A stretch of 42,711 nucleotides of DNA from an uncultured beta proteobacterium. Lineage in GTDB: Bacteria > Pseudomonadota > Gammaproteobacteria > Burkholderiales > Burkholderiaceae_C. Of this stretch, positions 32,593-42,127 are shown piece after piece. Both the position numbers and the translations under genes were made by a program. Positions within the stretch are counted from its first letter, which is position 1. Each line of letters begins with the position of its first letter. Below the pieces are notes generated by a model. The model was not told the DNA's origin, ran no database searches, and worked only from the letters and a program-made list of their open reading frames with translations. The stretch is from the NCBI GenBank assembly GCA_903853895.1, contig CAINUX010000288.1, forward strand, positions 1 to 42,711. Reading direction: 5' to 3'.

Positions 32593-33305
32593 TACTGCTG
32601 GTTGAACTCGATTTCCACCTGTGCCGTGCGCGCCGTGCGAATGGGGGTGAAGCGCCATTTGGACACCGCTTCCATCGCGGGCTTGCCCAGCCTTCGGTTA
32701 GAGGCACTCACGATACTCGTGCCAGAGACACTACCGTCGGGTTGCACGGTAAAGGCCAGCAATACTTTGCCCTGTGAGACGGTGTTGCGCAGCTCACGCG
32801 GGAATTCGGGCTCCACTTGCTGGACCAGCGTGAGCTCTTCGGGCTCCTCGACGGCCGGTGCCTGCGCGACCACCGCGGCGGTTGCTTCCACTTGGGTATC
32901 TGCCCGCGCCGCGCTCGCCGACTGTGTCGGTGCCGCAGCTTCAGTGGCGACCAAGCTGCTCGCGGCCACCGGTGCGCCTTCGGCCGGGGCTGGTTCAGTG
33001 CTTGCAGGCGCTGCTACGGCCTGGGCGTCTGGCCTGCGTGGCGCCTGTGCCGCGGTGTCTGACTTGGGTTTCACTTTGGTCGGGTCGGCCGTAGCTTTGG
33101 GCGGCTTGTCGGCAAACAGTTTGATAAAGCGGTACACGTTGTCCGCCTGGCGTTGGGATCGCTCCATGCCCGTCGGGGCTGACGCGCTCTGGGCTGGTGC
33201 AGGTGCTTGTTGCGCATGCACAGGCAGGGTGAGGCTCACGCAGACTAGGACAACATGGAAGGAGAGGGATACGGCACCAACGAAGGGGGGTGGGTTGAAC
33301 AACAC
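32592..33305 (-). CDS. TonB-family C-terminal domain protein
   Basis: A 237-residue protein with an N-terminal hydrophobic segment (GAVSLSFHVVLVCVSLTLPVHA), which could be a signal peptide or anchor, a long Pro/Ala/Thr-rich middle (about 35-150) and a TonB C-terminal domain (about 158-235: VEPEFPRELRNTVSQGKVLLAFTVQPDGSV and later AVSKWRFTPI). The VHAQQ after the hydrophobic stretch looks like a cleavage site, so it may be periplasmic rather than an anchored energiser. No exbBD or receptor lies nearby. It therefore may be a TonB-domain protein of other function rather than a working TonB. Confidence 0.85.
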   Translation of the reverse strand: MLFNPPPFVGAVSLSFHVVLVCVSLTLPVHAQQAPAPAQSASAPTGMERSQRQADNVYRFIKLFADKPPKATADPTKVKPKSDTAAQAPRRPDAQAVAAPASTEPAPAEGAPVAASSLVATEAAAPTQSASAARADTQVEATAAVVAQAPAVEEPEELTLVQQVEPEFPRELRNTVSQGKVLLAFTVQPDGSVSGTSIVSASNRRLGKPAMEAVSKWRFTPIRTARTAQVEIEFNQQ

Positions 33306-33424
33306 GGGTCCTGTTCTGGAAAAATGGCGAATTGCGCAGGGTGCGTCTCATTGCGCGAGGTAGTATCAAGTCAAACTTGCACGGAAACCATGGGGCTTAC
33401 CCCGATTACAGGAGAGCAATAAAC

Positions 33425-33847
33425 ATGCCGATTACGAAATCATCCCGCGACCTGGTCGACGAAGCCATGGAAGAGATTCGCACTTACACCGTGGCCGAAG
33501 TCTTGACCCGCTTGGAGGACCCCAAGACCCAGCTGGTGGATATTCGCGACATCCGTGAGCTGGCCCACGGCACCGTGGTGGGGGCATTTCATGCGCCGCG
33601 CGGCATGCTGGAGTTTTGGGTGGACCCGGCATCGCCCTATTACAAGCCTGTGTTTGGCGACGAGACCAAGGAGTACATCCTGTTCTGTGGCGCGGGCTGG
33701 CGCAGTGCGCTGACTGCCAAGACCCTTCAGGAGATGGGCATGACCAATGTGGCTCATATCGATGGCGGTTACACCGAGTGGGTCAAGCAGGGCGCCCCGA
33801 CCGAAACGCTGGAAGCCCAAAAGGCCAGACGCGCCGCTAAGTCCTAG
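33425..33847 (+). CDS. Rhodanese-like domain protein
   Basis: A 140-residue single-domain rhodanese. The active-site loop is CGAGWRS with Cys88; LVDIRDIRELAHGTVVGAFHAPRG and IDGGYTEWVKQGAP are the other conserved blocks. It would carry a persulfide in sulfur transfer. GGAGA lies well placed before ATG 33425; the frame is open from 33332 but that N-terminus is not family-like. The C-terminal tail (KARRAAKS) is basic. It stands alone, and its 3' end overlaps the convergent TetR gene by 11 bases. Confidence 0.93.
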   Translation: MPITKSSRDLVDEAMEEIRTYTVAEVLTRLEDPKTQLVDIRDIRELAHGTVVGAFHAPRGMLEFWVDPASPYYKPVFGDETKEYILFCGAGWRSALTAKTLQEMGMTNVAHIDGGYTEWVKQGAPTETLEAQKARRAAKS

Positions 33848-34472
33848 TTTCTCCGCCGGGGGCGGTCGACACCGCTCGCAGGCAAAAGGCCTGGATGGCT
33901 GCAATCAAAGCGTCCGGCGCCAATTCCGGCTTGTCGGGTGTGGGCCAGGACAGTGGCCCCACCATAGATTCTGCAATGACGCCCACCAGTGCCGCAGCGC
34001 TCACACTGGGCGGCTGGTCCGCAAATTCCCCGCTCGCAATGCCCTGCGCCACCAGTTCGACAAACACGTTGGCATAGGCGTGGCGGTAGAGCAGGCGTTG
34101 TGCGTCCACCAGGGCGTCAACTGGTTCGGCAATCAGTGCAAAGGCCAGGCGCGGGTTGCGCAGCGCCCGCAGTGCAAAGGCTTCCACCGCGTGTAGCAGA
34201 CGCTCGCTGGGGCTGCCCATGCCCAGGGCGGTCACGCGCACCACAGCGACTTCGCGTTCGGTGGCAATGCGGAACACTTCGGCACAGAGTTGTGCCTTGG
34301 ACTCAAAATGTTTGTAGACCGCACCCGTGGCAATTCCGGCCTCGGCCGCCACTGCCAGCATGGTCAGCGCGCCGAAGCCACCGCGGCTCACCAGCGCCAG
34401 CGCCGCGTCCAACAGCTTCTGCCGGATTTCCGCCTTGCGTGCCAAGGTTTTTTCGGTGGGGCGGTATGCCAT
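33837..34472 (-). CDS. TetR-family transcriptional regulator
   Basis: A 211-residue TetR-type repressor. The helix-turn-helix is KLLDAALALVSRGGFGALTM followed by LAVAAEAGIATGAVYKHFESKAQL, and the rest is a ligand/dimerisation domain. It is divergent from the AidB-like acyl-CoA dehydrogenase, so it most likely controls that gene and itself from the 34473-34612 intergenic region, with an acyl-CoA or related ligand. The convergent overlap with rhodanese is 11 bases. Confidence 0.92.
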   Translation of the reverse strand: MAYRPTEKTLARKAEIRQKLLDAALALVSRGGFGALTMLAVAAEAGIATGAVYKHFESKAQLCAEVFRIATEREVAVVRVTALGMGSPSERLLHAVEAFALRALRNPRLAFALIAEPVDALVDAQRLLYRHAYANVFVELVAQGIASGEFADQPPSVSAAALVGVIAESMVGPLSWPTPDKPELAPDALIAAIQAFCLRAVSTAPGGETRT

Positions 34473-34508
34473 CGGTTCTGCTGCCTGATTGAGGGTTTTT
34501 GAAGAAGC

Positions 34509-34559
34509 GCCACTGTAGCGTAGTGGCAGTTTAAATAAATTGAACTAACATTCATAGTT
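34509..34559. promoter_or_regulatory. Candidate TetR operators in divergent promoter
   Basis: Two inverted repeats lie in the TetR/AidB-like intergenic region: GCCACT-7-AGTGGC (34509-34527) and AACTA-7-TAGTT (34543-34559). Either could bind the TetR dimer; which one does cannot be told from sequence. Confidence 0.45.
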
Positions 34560-34612
34560 TGAAATTCGCCAGAACCATGCCGACAGTTACTCTGTTGCCA
34601 AAGGAGTCCTCC

Positions 34613-36310
34613 ATGCTGCAAACCGCCACCCCAGTCACCGCACCTGTCGTCAAACATGGGCATCTGGCCGAGACCCATGTCGTGGAGAACCAGCCGCCGC
34701 CCCTACGCGACTACAACGTCTATGCGCAGGATGTAGCCTTGGCGGAGGCCGTGGCGCGCGAGGGCGCGGCATGGGCCGCGCCACAGTTGCAGGCGTTTGG
34801 CGCGTTGACCGGCAGCCGCGAGGTGATCGAACTGGGCTTCCAGGCCAATGACAACAAGCCCGTGCTCTACACGCACGACAACTACGGCCACCGGATTGAC
34901 GAGGTGCGCTTTCACCCGGCCTACCATCGGTTGATGCAGATCTCCATGGAGCACGGTCTGCATGCGTCGCACTGGCGCAAGCCCGGGCCTGGTGCGCACG
35001 TGGCGCGTGCCGCCATGTCGTACCTGCAGGGCCAGGTGGATGCGGCGCACGGTTGCCCGGTGACCATGACGTCTGCTGTGGTGCCCGCCCTGTTGGAACA
35101 ACCCGAATTGGCTGCGCATTGGTTGCCAAAAATCACCGCGCTGGAATACGACCACCGCAACGTTCCGATGGAGCAAAAGTCTGCCATCACCGTGGGCATG
35201 GCCATGACCGAAAAGCAGGGCGGCTCCGATGTGCGGACCAACACGCTGCGGGCGACGGCGCTGGGGCCCGAGGGCCCGGGGCGGATGTATGAGCTCGTCG
35301 GACACAAATACTTTGTGTCGGCACCCATGAGTGACGCCTTTCTGGTGCTGGCGCAAGCGCCCGGTGGCCTGTCCTGTTTCTGGCTGCCACGCTGGCGTGC
35401 GGACGGCAGCAAGAACCCGCTGCAAATTCAGCGCCTGAAAAACAAGATGGGCAACGTGGCCAACGCTTCGTGCGAGACCGAGCTGCGCGGTGCCACGGCG
35501 CACATGGTGGGTGGCGAAGACCGCGGTGTTGCGACCATTTTGAAGATGGTCACCATGACGCGCTTCGATTGCATGGTTGGGTCGAGTGCCGGCATGCGCC
35601 AGGCCGTGGCCCAGGCCCTGCACCACTGCAACTACCGGTTCGCCTTTGGCAAACGCCTGGCCGAGCTGCCCTTGATGCAAAACGTGCTGGCCGATCTGGT
35701 CATTGAGAGTGAGGCGGCGCTGGCCATGACCCTGCGCATCGCCCGGGCACTGGACGTGGGGAATGCCAGCGAGCACGAAAAAATGCTGGTGCGCGTTGGC
35801 ACCGCGGTCGGCAAATACTGGATCTGCAAACGCACCCCGGCACACGCCTATGAGGCCATGGAGTGCATTGGCGGCAGTGGCGTGATGGAAGACTGCATCA
35901 TGCCCCGCCTGTTCCGCGAGTCGCCGGTGAACTCCATCTGGGAAGGCAGCGGCAACGTACAGTGCCTGGACATGCTGCGTGCCATGGGCCGAAACCCGGG
36001 ATCGGTGGACGCCTACATGGACGAAGTCCAAGCCGCAGCCGGCACCGACCGCCGATTGGACCAGTATGTGGCCCGTCTGGGCGCCGAGCTGGTAGACCCG
36101 TCTGCCATCGAATACCGGGCACGCGGTGTCGTGGAAAAAATGGCGCTGGCCCTGCAGGGCTCGCTCTTGGTGCGCTTTGGCAATCCGGCTGTGGCCGATG
36201 CATTCTGCGCGTCCCGCCTGTCCGAGCACAGCAGCGGCCTGACCTTTGGCAACCTGCCGCGCGGCGTGGATTGCGCGGCCATCATTGCGCGGGCTACGCC
36301 GAGGGTGTAA
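34613..36310 (+). CDS. AidB-like acyl-CoA dehydrogenase
   Basis: A 565-residue flavoprotein of the AidB branch of acyl-CoA dehydrogenases, longer than the ~380 of ordinary members. Blocks include GMAMTEKQGGSDVRTNTLRA, VGHKYFVSAPMSDAFLVLAQ, NKMGNVANASCETEL and RESPVNSIWEGSGNVQCLDM (IWEGSGN at the catalytic end). AidB of E. coli belongs to the alkylation response; in other bacteria relatives are linked to acyl-CoA use. AAGGAG at 34601-34606 selects ATG 34613 over the open frame from 34559. Divergent TetR control suggests inducible expression. Confidence 0.92.
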   Translation: MLQTATPVTAPVVKHGHLAETHVVENQPPPLRDYNVYAQDVALAEAVAREGAAWAAPQLQAFGALTGSREVIELGFQANDNKPVLYTHDNYGHRIDEVRFHPAYHRLMQISMEHGLHASHWRKPGPGAHVARAAMSYLQGQVDAAHGCPVTMTSAVVPALLEQPELAAHWLPKITALEYDHRNVPMEQKSAITVGMAMTEKQGGSDVRTNTLRATALGPEGPGRMYELVGHKYFVSAPMSDAFLVLAQAPGGLSCFWLPRWRADGSKNPLQIQRLKNKMGNVANASCETELRGATAHMVGGEDRGVATILKMVTMTRFDCMVGSSAGMRQAVAQALHHCNYRFAFGKRLAELPLMQNVLADLVIESEAALAMTLRIARALDVGNASEHEKMLVRVGTAVGKYWICKRTPAHAYEAMECIGGSGVMEDCIMPRLFRESPVNSIWEGSGNVQCLDMLRAMGRNPGSVDAYMDEVQAAAGTDRRLDQYVARLGAELVDPSAIEYRARGVVEKMALALQGSLLVRFGNPAVADAFCASRLSEHSSGLTFGNLPRGVDCAAIIARATPRV

Positions 36311-36323
36311 GGGACTCCATCTA

Positions 36324-36713
36324 CTACATCGACGTTGAGGAGGGCGCCCACTGGAACACGCAGTCTGTGTGACTGGAAATGGCCATTTCCAATCGTTCGA
36401 CGCTGGGTGCAAGCTCCTGATATTTTTGAACGGTCCATTGCTGGCACATGTCTTTTCTGTCGGCTATGGTTTGTATACACATCGCTTCCGTCATGGCATA
36501 TTTGTTGTCAGTGCACGCTCTGGTGAGTTTTTCATTCAGAGCTGAAAAAACGCTGCCATCGATTTCGCTGATTTTGGGCTTGTCACCCCCAGTCACCTTT
36601 GTGGACCAAATGTTGTTGACGAATTCATCTATCTGAGACCTGTTGTGTTGAAACCTGTGGTAACCCCAGATGCTGAAAACAATGACCACAACCGTTGCAG
36701 CAATTCTCTTCAT
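36324..36713 (-). CDS. Hypothetical small membrane-anchored protein
   Basis: A 129-residue protein with an N-terminal membrane helix or signal (RIAATVVVIVFSIWGY) and a hydrophilic remainder with four cysteines (CTDNK, MCIQ, DMCQQW, TDCVF), consistent with disulfides in the periplasm. Family not recognised. It starts 4 bases after the stop of the upstream DUF922-type gene on the same strand, so the two are one transcription unit. More AT-rich than its neighbours. It is convergent with the AidB-like gene, 13 bases apart. Confidence 0.65.
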   Translation of the reverse strand: MKRIAATVVVIVFSIWGYHRFQHNRSQIDEFVNNIWSTKVTGGDKPKISEIDGSVFSALNEKLTRACTDNKYAMTEAMCIQTIADRKDMCQQWTVQKYQELAPSVERLEMAISSHTDCVFQWAPSSTSM

Positions 36714-36717
36714 CGTT

Positions 36718-37353
36718 CTAGCGTCTGCCCATCTGGGCGATACCGTGTTGTGTCTGTGCGTCGTAGGCCACTTGTCGACTGCGTAGTTGTAACCATGCGT
36801 CGCTTTCCTGCCGCTTCATCCAACGGTCCAACTCGTCGCATGGCTTCGGTCCTATGCCGGACAGCTTTTCGCGCAAAAAGACAGTGAATTCCCGTGCAAT
36901 GGCCCGGTGCCCGTTTTCGTGAATGGTGATTGCATCGTAGAAGGAATTCCATTCCCTTCGCTCGTCGACCGTTGCGTTTGCATAGTGAGTCCACTGTGGC
37001 ATGTGGTTGTTGTTCGTTACCGTGATCTTGGTTGCGCCGAGCTCGCAATTCCTTCCGGCGGCCTTGGTCACGTAGCTTATTGTGGGTGGGTGTGACAGGT
37101 TGTAGGCGGCCCAAACCTGTGCTCTGAGGATTGCATAGACGCCATCCATGGTTTGCGCATTCACAACGAAGTGGGACGTTGTCTCGACGAAGTCGATCGC
37201 TATAGTTGCCTTGGGGCTTGTGTCTTTGATGGTCGTTCCTTGACCATTCTGGCACGGGCTGTCAGTGAAAACGCCGTCCGCGCATTTGTATATTTCCGCC
37301 TGGCAAAGCGCGCAGGCCGACGCAGCGGCAGCGAGGAAAAACAATCTCTTCAT
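36718..37353 (-). CDS. Putative secreted Zn-protease-like protein (DUF922 type)
   Basis: A 211-residue exported protein. The signal peptide (MKRLFFLAAAASACALCQA) is followed by a short DUF4124-like start (EIYKCADGVFTDSPCQNGQG) and a domain carrying HENGH (His145, Glu146, His149) in FYDAITIHENGHRAIA, the HExxH zinc motif seen in DUF922 proteins. Hydrolytic activity is inferred, not shown. It pairs with the small membrane protein directly downstream. Codon use is less GC-rich than the surroundings. A 186-base gap (37354-37539) to the thioesterase gene shows nothing clear. Confidence 0.8.
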   Translation of the reverse strand: MKRLFFLAAAASACALCQAEIYKCADGVFTDSPCQNGQGTTIKDTSPKATIAIDFVETTSHFVVNAQTMDGVYAILRAQVWAAYNLSHPPTISYVTKAAGRNCELGATKITVTNNNHMPQWTHYANATVDERREWNSFYDAITIHENGHRAIAREFTVFLREKLSGIGPKPCDELDRWMKRQESDAWLQLRSRQVAYDAQTQHGIAQMGRR

Positions 37354-37539
37354 GCGGAAAGTTTACCCGGCGCATCCAATGCACGAGAGGCATGGTGTTG
37401 CATGCAGGATCTTCTATTTTTTGATGGCTTTACGCAGTCCGAACAGATTTCGCGAGAATGTAAGACTGGTCTGGGTGACCACTTCTGCCCCGTTGCGGGC
37501 ACTGCACAATTGTCCGCCGTCGACGCCCTCGCTGTCCGC

Positions 37540-37965
37540 TCAAGCTCCCGCCAACCACGCGCGCAACGCATCCGGTATCGGCAACGACTTCTGTTTGGGG
37601 AAATCAATCCACACCATGGTCTCGCCACCATTCGCATACAGGGTGTTGCTGTCGTCGGTGCGCAGCAGCTCGTGGTACATGTCGAACGATGACCGGCCCA
37701 CGGCGCCCACGTAGCTCTTGATGATCACCTCGCCCGGGTGCTCCAACTGGCGAATGAAGTTGCAAAAAATGTTGGCAATGACAAAGCCTTCACCCAAGGC
37801 GTTGGTACCAAATCCCGCGCCCTGCATCAACTCGATGCGGGCCGTCTCCATGTAGCGCAGATAGACGGTGTTGTTTACATGCCCCATGGCATCCATGTCG
37901 CCCCAGCGAATGGGGGTGGTCATGGTGTGCACGAGGCGTTTGTTGTCGGGTACTTCCAGTTTCAT
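37540..37965 (-). CDS. Acyl-CoA thioesterase (4HBT hotdog fold)
   Basis: A 141-residue single hotdog-domain thioesterase. The motif RWGDMDAMGHVNNTVYLRYM (Asp25 as likely catalytic residue, then the GHVNN turn) identifies the YbgC/FcbC-like 4HBT group. It would hydrolyse an acyl-CoA to free acid and CoA. Start ATG 37965 gives the full fold. It lies 19 bases downstream of the GST gene on the same strand, so they are probably co-transcribed. Confidence 0.92.
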   Translation of the reverse strand: MKLEVPDNKRLVHTMTTPIRWGDMDAMGHVNNTVYLRYMETARIELMQGAGFGTNALGEGFVIANIFCNFIRQLEHPGEVIIKSYVGAVGRSSFDMYHELLRTDDSNTLYANGGETMVWIDFPKQKSLPIPDALRAWLAGA

Positions 37966-37984
37966 GCTGCTGATTCCATTCTTC

Positions 37985-38656
37985 TCAATTTGGGCGGATG
38001 TCGGGCGCAGGGGTGGTGGGCACGCCCTGGTCTAGGGCAGCCTGGTGCTGGATCGCCATGGCACGCTGAAACGCAGGGCGCAGTTGCAGGCGCTGCCAAT
38101 AGGCCGCCACCGCGGGCGGGAACTGCGCATCCAGGTTCAGGTGCCCGGCCAGCATCAGTGCATAACCCACCGCCACGTCAGCGGCGGTGAAGCGCCCTGC
38201 ACACAAGAATTCGTTGCCCTGCAGGACTGCATCCACCGCACGCAGGCGGGCCAGAAACCAGCGGCTGTAGTCGTCGGCCACCTGGGGCTGTTTGCGCTCG
38301 GCGGGCTCGAAGTGGGTGTAGCGCAGGACCAGCGTCTGCGGGAAGGTGAGGGTGGCGTCGCTCATGTGCAGCCAGTTGAGGTAGGCGCCATAGGCGGGCT
38401 CGTCCAGGCCCACATCCAGCACACCGGGGCTGTGCCGCGCGGCCAGGTACTCGCAGATGGCGGCGGACTCGCTCATGCGCGTATCGCTGTCAATCAGCAA
38501 AGGCACAGTGCCCAATGGGTTCTCTTGCAAGAACTGCCGCGCCAGCCCCCGGGGAGGAAAAGGCAGCATCTTGAGTTGAAAGGGAAGGCCCAGTTCTTCC
38601 AATAGCCACAGGGGGCGGAAAGAGCGGGCGCTGACACAGTGGTAGAGGGTGATCAT
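37985..38656 (-). CDS. Glutathione S-transferase family protein
   Basis: A 223-residue protein with an N-terminal thioredoxin-like domain (ITLYHCVSARSFRPLWLLEELGLPF, cis-Pro loop NPLGTVPLLI, and SESAAICEYLAARH, the glutathione-binding SES motif) and an all-helical C-terminal domain (FTAADVAVGYALMLAGHL). It resembles soluble bacterial GSTs; the substrate is unknown. It is the first gene of the GST-thioesterase pair. Confidence 0.9.
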   Translation of the reverse strand: MITLYHCVSARSFRPLWLLEELGLPFQLKMLPFPPRGLARQFLQENPLGTVPLLIDSDTRMSESAAICEYLAARHSPGVLDVGLDEPAYGAYLNWLHMSDATLTFPQTLVLRYTHFEPAERKQPQVADDYSRWFLARLRAVDAVLQGNEFLCAGRFTAADVAVGYALMLAGHLNLDAQFPPAVAAYWQRLQLRPAFQRAMAIQHQAALDQGVPTTPAPDIRPN

Positions 38657-38714
38657 CTGGCCGAGTCTATCAACCCAGACTCAGTTCATTGAGCCCGCTG
38701 CGATGGCCAAAAGC

Positions 38715-39161
38715 TCATGCGGATTCAGCCATCGTGCTCGCGAAAGCTGATCTATGAATGGTTTGCGCCATTCCTTCCACGTGGGAAGCCTTTTCTGAGG
38801 CTTGGCGCCACCAAGCGCCGGGCTTGTTTGGGGCAGCTTGGCGCTTATCAAAAGAAGCGCATAGGTTACTCAGCACCTGATCTCGTGCCACGGATGGATT
38901 GCGTTGCACGGTCATTCGTGCACGCAACTGGTTGAACTCCTGATCTCGCCGTTGTTCATTGATCCTTTTGCGCTGCACCATTTGCAGCAGCAGTTGTCGG
39001 GCGCTGCCCGCCTGGTCGGACACCGGCAGCAATTCGGTCGGACGCAAAGTCAAACGGCCGAAGTCGTCAAAGTGCTGCTCAAGTCGGGCAATGATCGCTT
39101 TGGTAGGCATGTTCGGGCTTTGCACTGCTTTTGGTGCAAGCGAGTCGAGTTGTATATACAA
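38715..39161 (-). CDS. Hypothetical protein
   Basis: An open frame of 148 residues, not recognised. The centre is rich in Arg and Gln (RKRINEQRRDQEFNQLRARMTVQRNPSVARDQVL), suggesting a helical, possibly nucleic-acid-binding protein. It has no signal or membrane segment. The true start may be Met18 (39110, MPTKAIIARLEQHF), as the first 17 residues look unlike the rest. It sits between GST and the AraC-type regulator, all on the minus strand but with gaps. Moderate doubt that it is a gene. Confidence 0.5.
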   Translation of the reverse strand: MYIQLDSLAPKAVQSPNMPTKAIIARLEQHFDDFGRLTLRPTELLPVSDQAGSARQLLLQMVQRKRINEQRRDQEFNQLRARMTVQRNPSVARDQVLSNLCASFDKRQAAPNKPGAWWRQASEKASHVEGMAQTIHRSAFASTMAESA

Positions 39162-39191
39162 GCAGTATTCTAAGTACCAAAAGAATACCAG

Positions 39192-40370
39192 TCAAGTGAT
39201 TTGTGGTGCTATTTCGAAGCCCCCTCCTTGCTTGCGAAACGCGGCAGGCGACAACCCGGTCCAGCTTTTGAAGGCACGAATGAAACTCTTTTCGTTGCGA
39301 AAGCCCGCCGCCTCGGCCACCTGTTTGATGGGGCGCTCTGTGCGGTGCAGCAGTTCCACCGCCCGAGCCTGGCGCACTTCGTCTTTCAGTCCCTGCAGCG
39401 TGGCGCCTTCTTCCTTGAGCTGGCGGTGCAGTGTGCGCGGGGACACATGCAGAAGCGAAGCCAACGCCTCGGAGCTGTGGGATTGCTGGGCGTGGTTGAC
39501 CAGGGCCTGGCGCACACGCTGCACCAGCAGGCGGTCGCGGCGGTACTGCAGCACGGTCAGGGGCAGGGCGTGCTTCAGCATTTGCTGCAAGGCTTTCTCA
39601 TCGCGGCGCAGCGGCAGGTTCAGGTACTGCGCGTCAAAGTGGATGCTGGCGGGGCCACTGTCGAAGGTGGTTGGGCCAGAGAACAGCACGGCGTAGGCGC
39701 TCTGGTGTGGTGGCGGCGCAAACGGAAACTGCGCTCCCAGCAACGCAATCCGCGAATCGACCAGCCAGCACGCCAGGCCGTGGATGTTGCGCAGTACGGA
39801 CACCAGACAGAACTCGCGAAAAGGTGTCGGGAGGCTGAGCGGTTGATGGTTTATCAACGCCGGGAAGCGGGGTGGCGGGGGCTTTTGCTGCGTGTCCCCC
39901 GCCCGCGTTGCGGTCTCCTCCTTTACCTCCGCAAAATCCCCCGCCACCCCGCTCCCCTCTGGGCCGTGTTCAAAATGCTCTGTGATGCGGATAGTCGCTA
40001 CGTCGCCCGCCACCTCAAGCGACAGCGCAATGTCGGGCGCAATCAGCCCGTGGTGGCGGCACCAGCGGGAAATGGCTACCCCCAAGGTGGGTGCGCTGAT
40101 GGAGGCGCGTGCCAGCATGCCGTAGCTGCCCCAGGGCAGACGTCGGCTAAACCAGCCCAGGGCTTCGTCGTCCAGCTCCTGCATGGCCGCGCCCGACAGC
40201 GTCTCCATTTGCCAGGCGGTGATGCGGGCGTCGGATTTTGCCAGAAGCTCTGGCGCAATCTGTGCCAGTTGGAGGGCCGCAGTCGGGTCCTGCCCATAGC
40301 GCCGGTAGGCGCTCACAATGGCGAGCGCAAAGGCCATGGGCGTAGCGGCAATGGGTAATTGGGTGGCCAT
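39192..40370 (-). CDS. AraC-family transcriptional regulator (OruR-like) with in-frame insert
   Basis: A 392-residue regulator: an N-terminal Arabinose_bd-type (PF12625-like) sensor domain over about 20-220, and a C-terminal AraC double helix-turn-helix (about 290-385: [20 protein letters not shown] and [21 protein letters not shown]). Residues about 140-168 ([19 protein letters not shown], then [11 protein letters not shown]) form a low-complexity insert encoded between inverted repeats at 39868-39951. It is divergent from MCC beta, 120 bases away, and may control it, although no operator is evident. Confidence 0.9.
   Translation of the reverse strand: MATQLPIAATPMAFALAIVSAYRRYGQDPTAALQLAQIAPELLAKSDARITAWQMETLSGAAMQELDDEALGWFSRRLPWGSYGMLARASISAPTLGVAISRWCRHHGLIAPDIALSLEVAGDVATIRITEHFEHGPEGSGVAGDFAEVKEETATRAGDTQQKPPPPRFPALINHQPLSLPTPFREFCLVSVLRNIHGLACWLVDSRIALLGAQFPFAPPPHQSAYAVLFSGPTTFDSGPASIHFDAQYLNLPLRRDEKALQQMLKHALPLTVLQYRRDRLLVQRVRQALVNHAQQSHSSEALASLLHVSPRTLHRQLKEEGATLQGLKDEVRQARAVELLHRTERPIKQVAEAAGFRNEKSFIRAFKSWTGLSPAAFRKQGGGFEIAPQIT
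39868..39951. repeat. Inverted-repeat element inside the AraC-type gene
   Basis: Two 21-base arms with one mismatch, 39868-39888 (CGGGGTGGCGGGGGC...) and 39931-39951 (...TCCCCCGCCACCCCG), flank a 42-base loop. The whole is 84 bases, a multiple of three, so the reading frame passes through it and encodes the low-complexity linker. Confidence 0.75.
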
Positions 40371-40490
40371 GGCGCTAGTGTGCCAAAGTTTCCCCTCTGT
40401 GGCACGATTTGCAACCTCTGTGGCCTGTCACGCCAACCCAAACCCGCCGAAAATGCGGTTTGCCCTGAACCTTTTTCGCGGAAAGCCGTC

Positions 40491-42113
<1,623 letters not shown>

Positions 42114-42127
42114 TGAGGACCACCACC

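Noticed and set aside
32870..33080. Ala/Pro-rich low-complexity DNA as a possible tandem repeat
   Set aside because: It is the normal periplasm-spanning linker of a TonB-type protein; no regular DNA repeat unit is visible.
34703..36412. Minus-strand open frame (569 codons) opposite the AidB-like gene
   Set aside because: Antisense of a confident acyl-CoA dehydrogenase; no start signal or domain.
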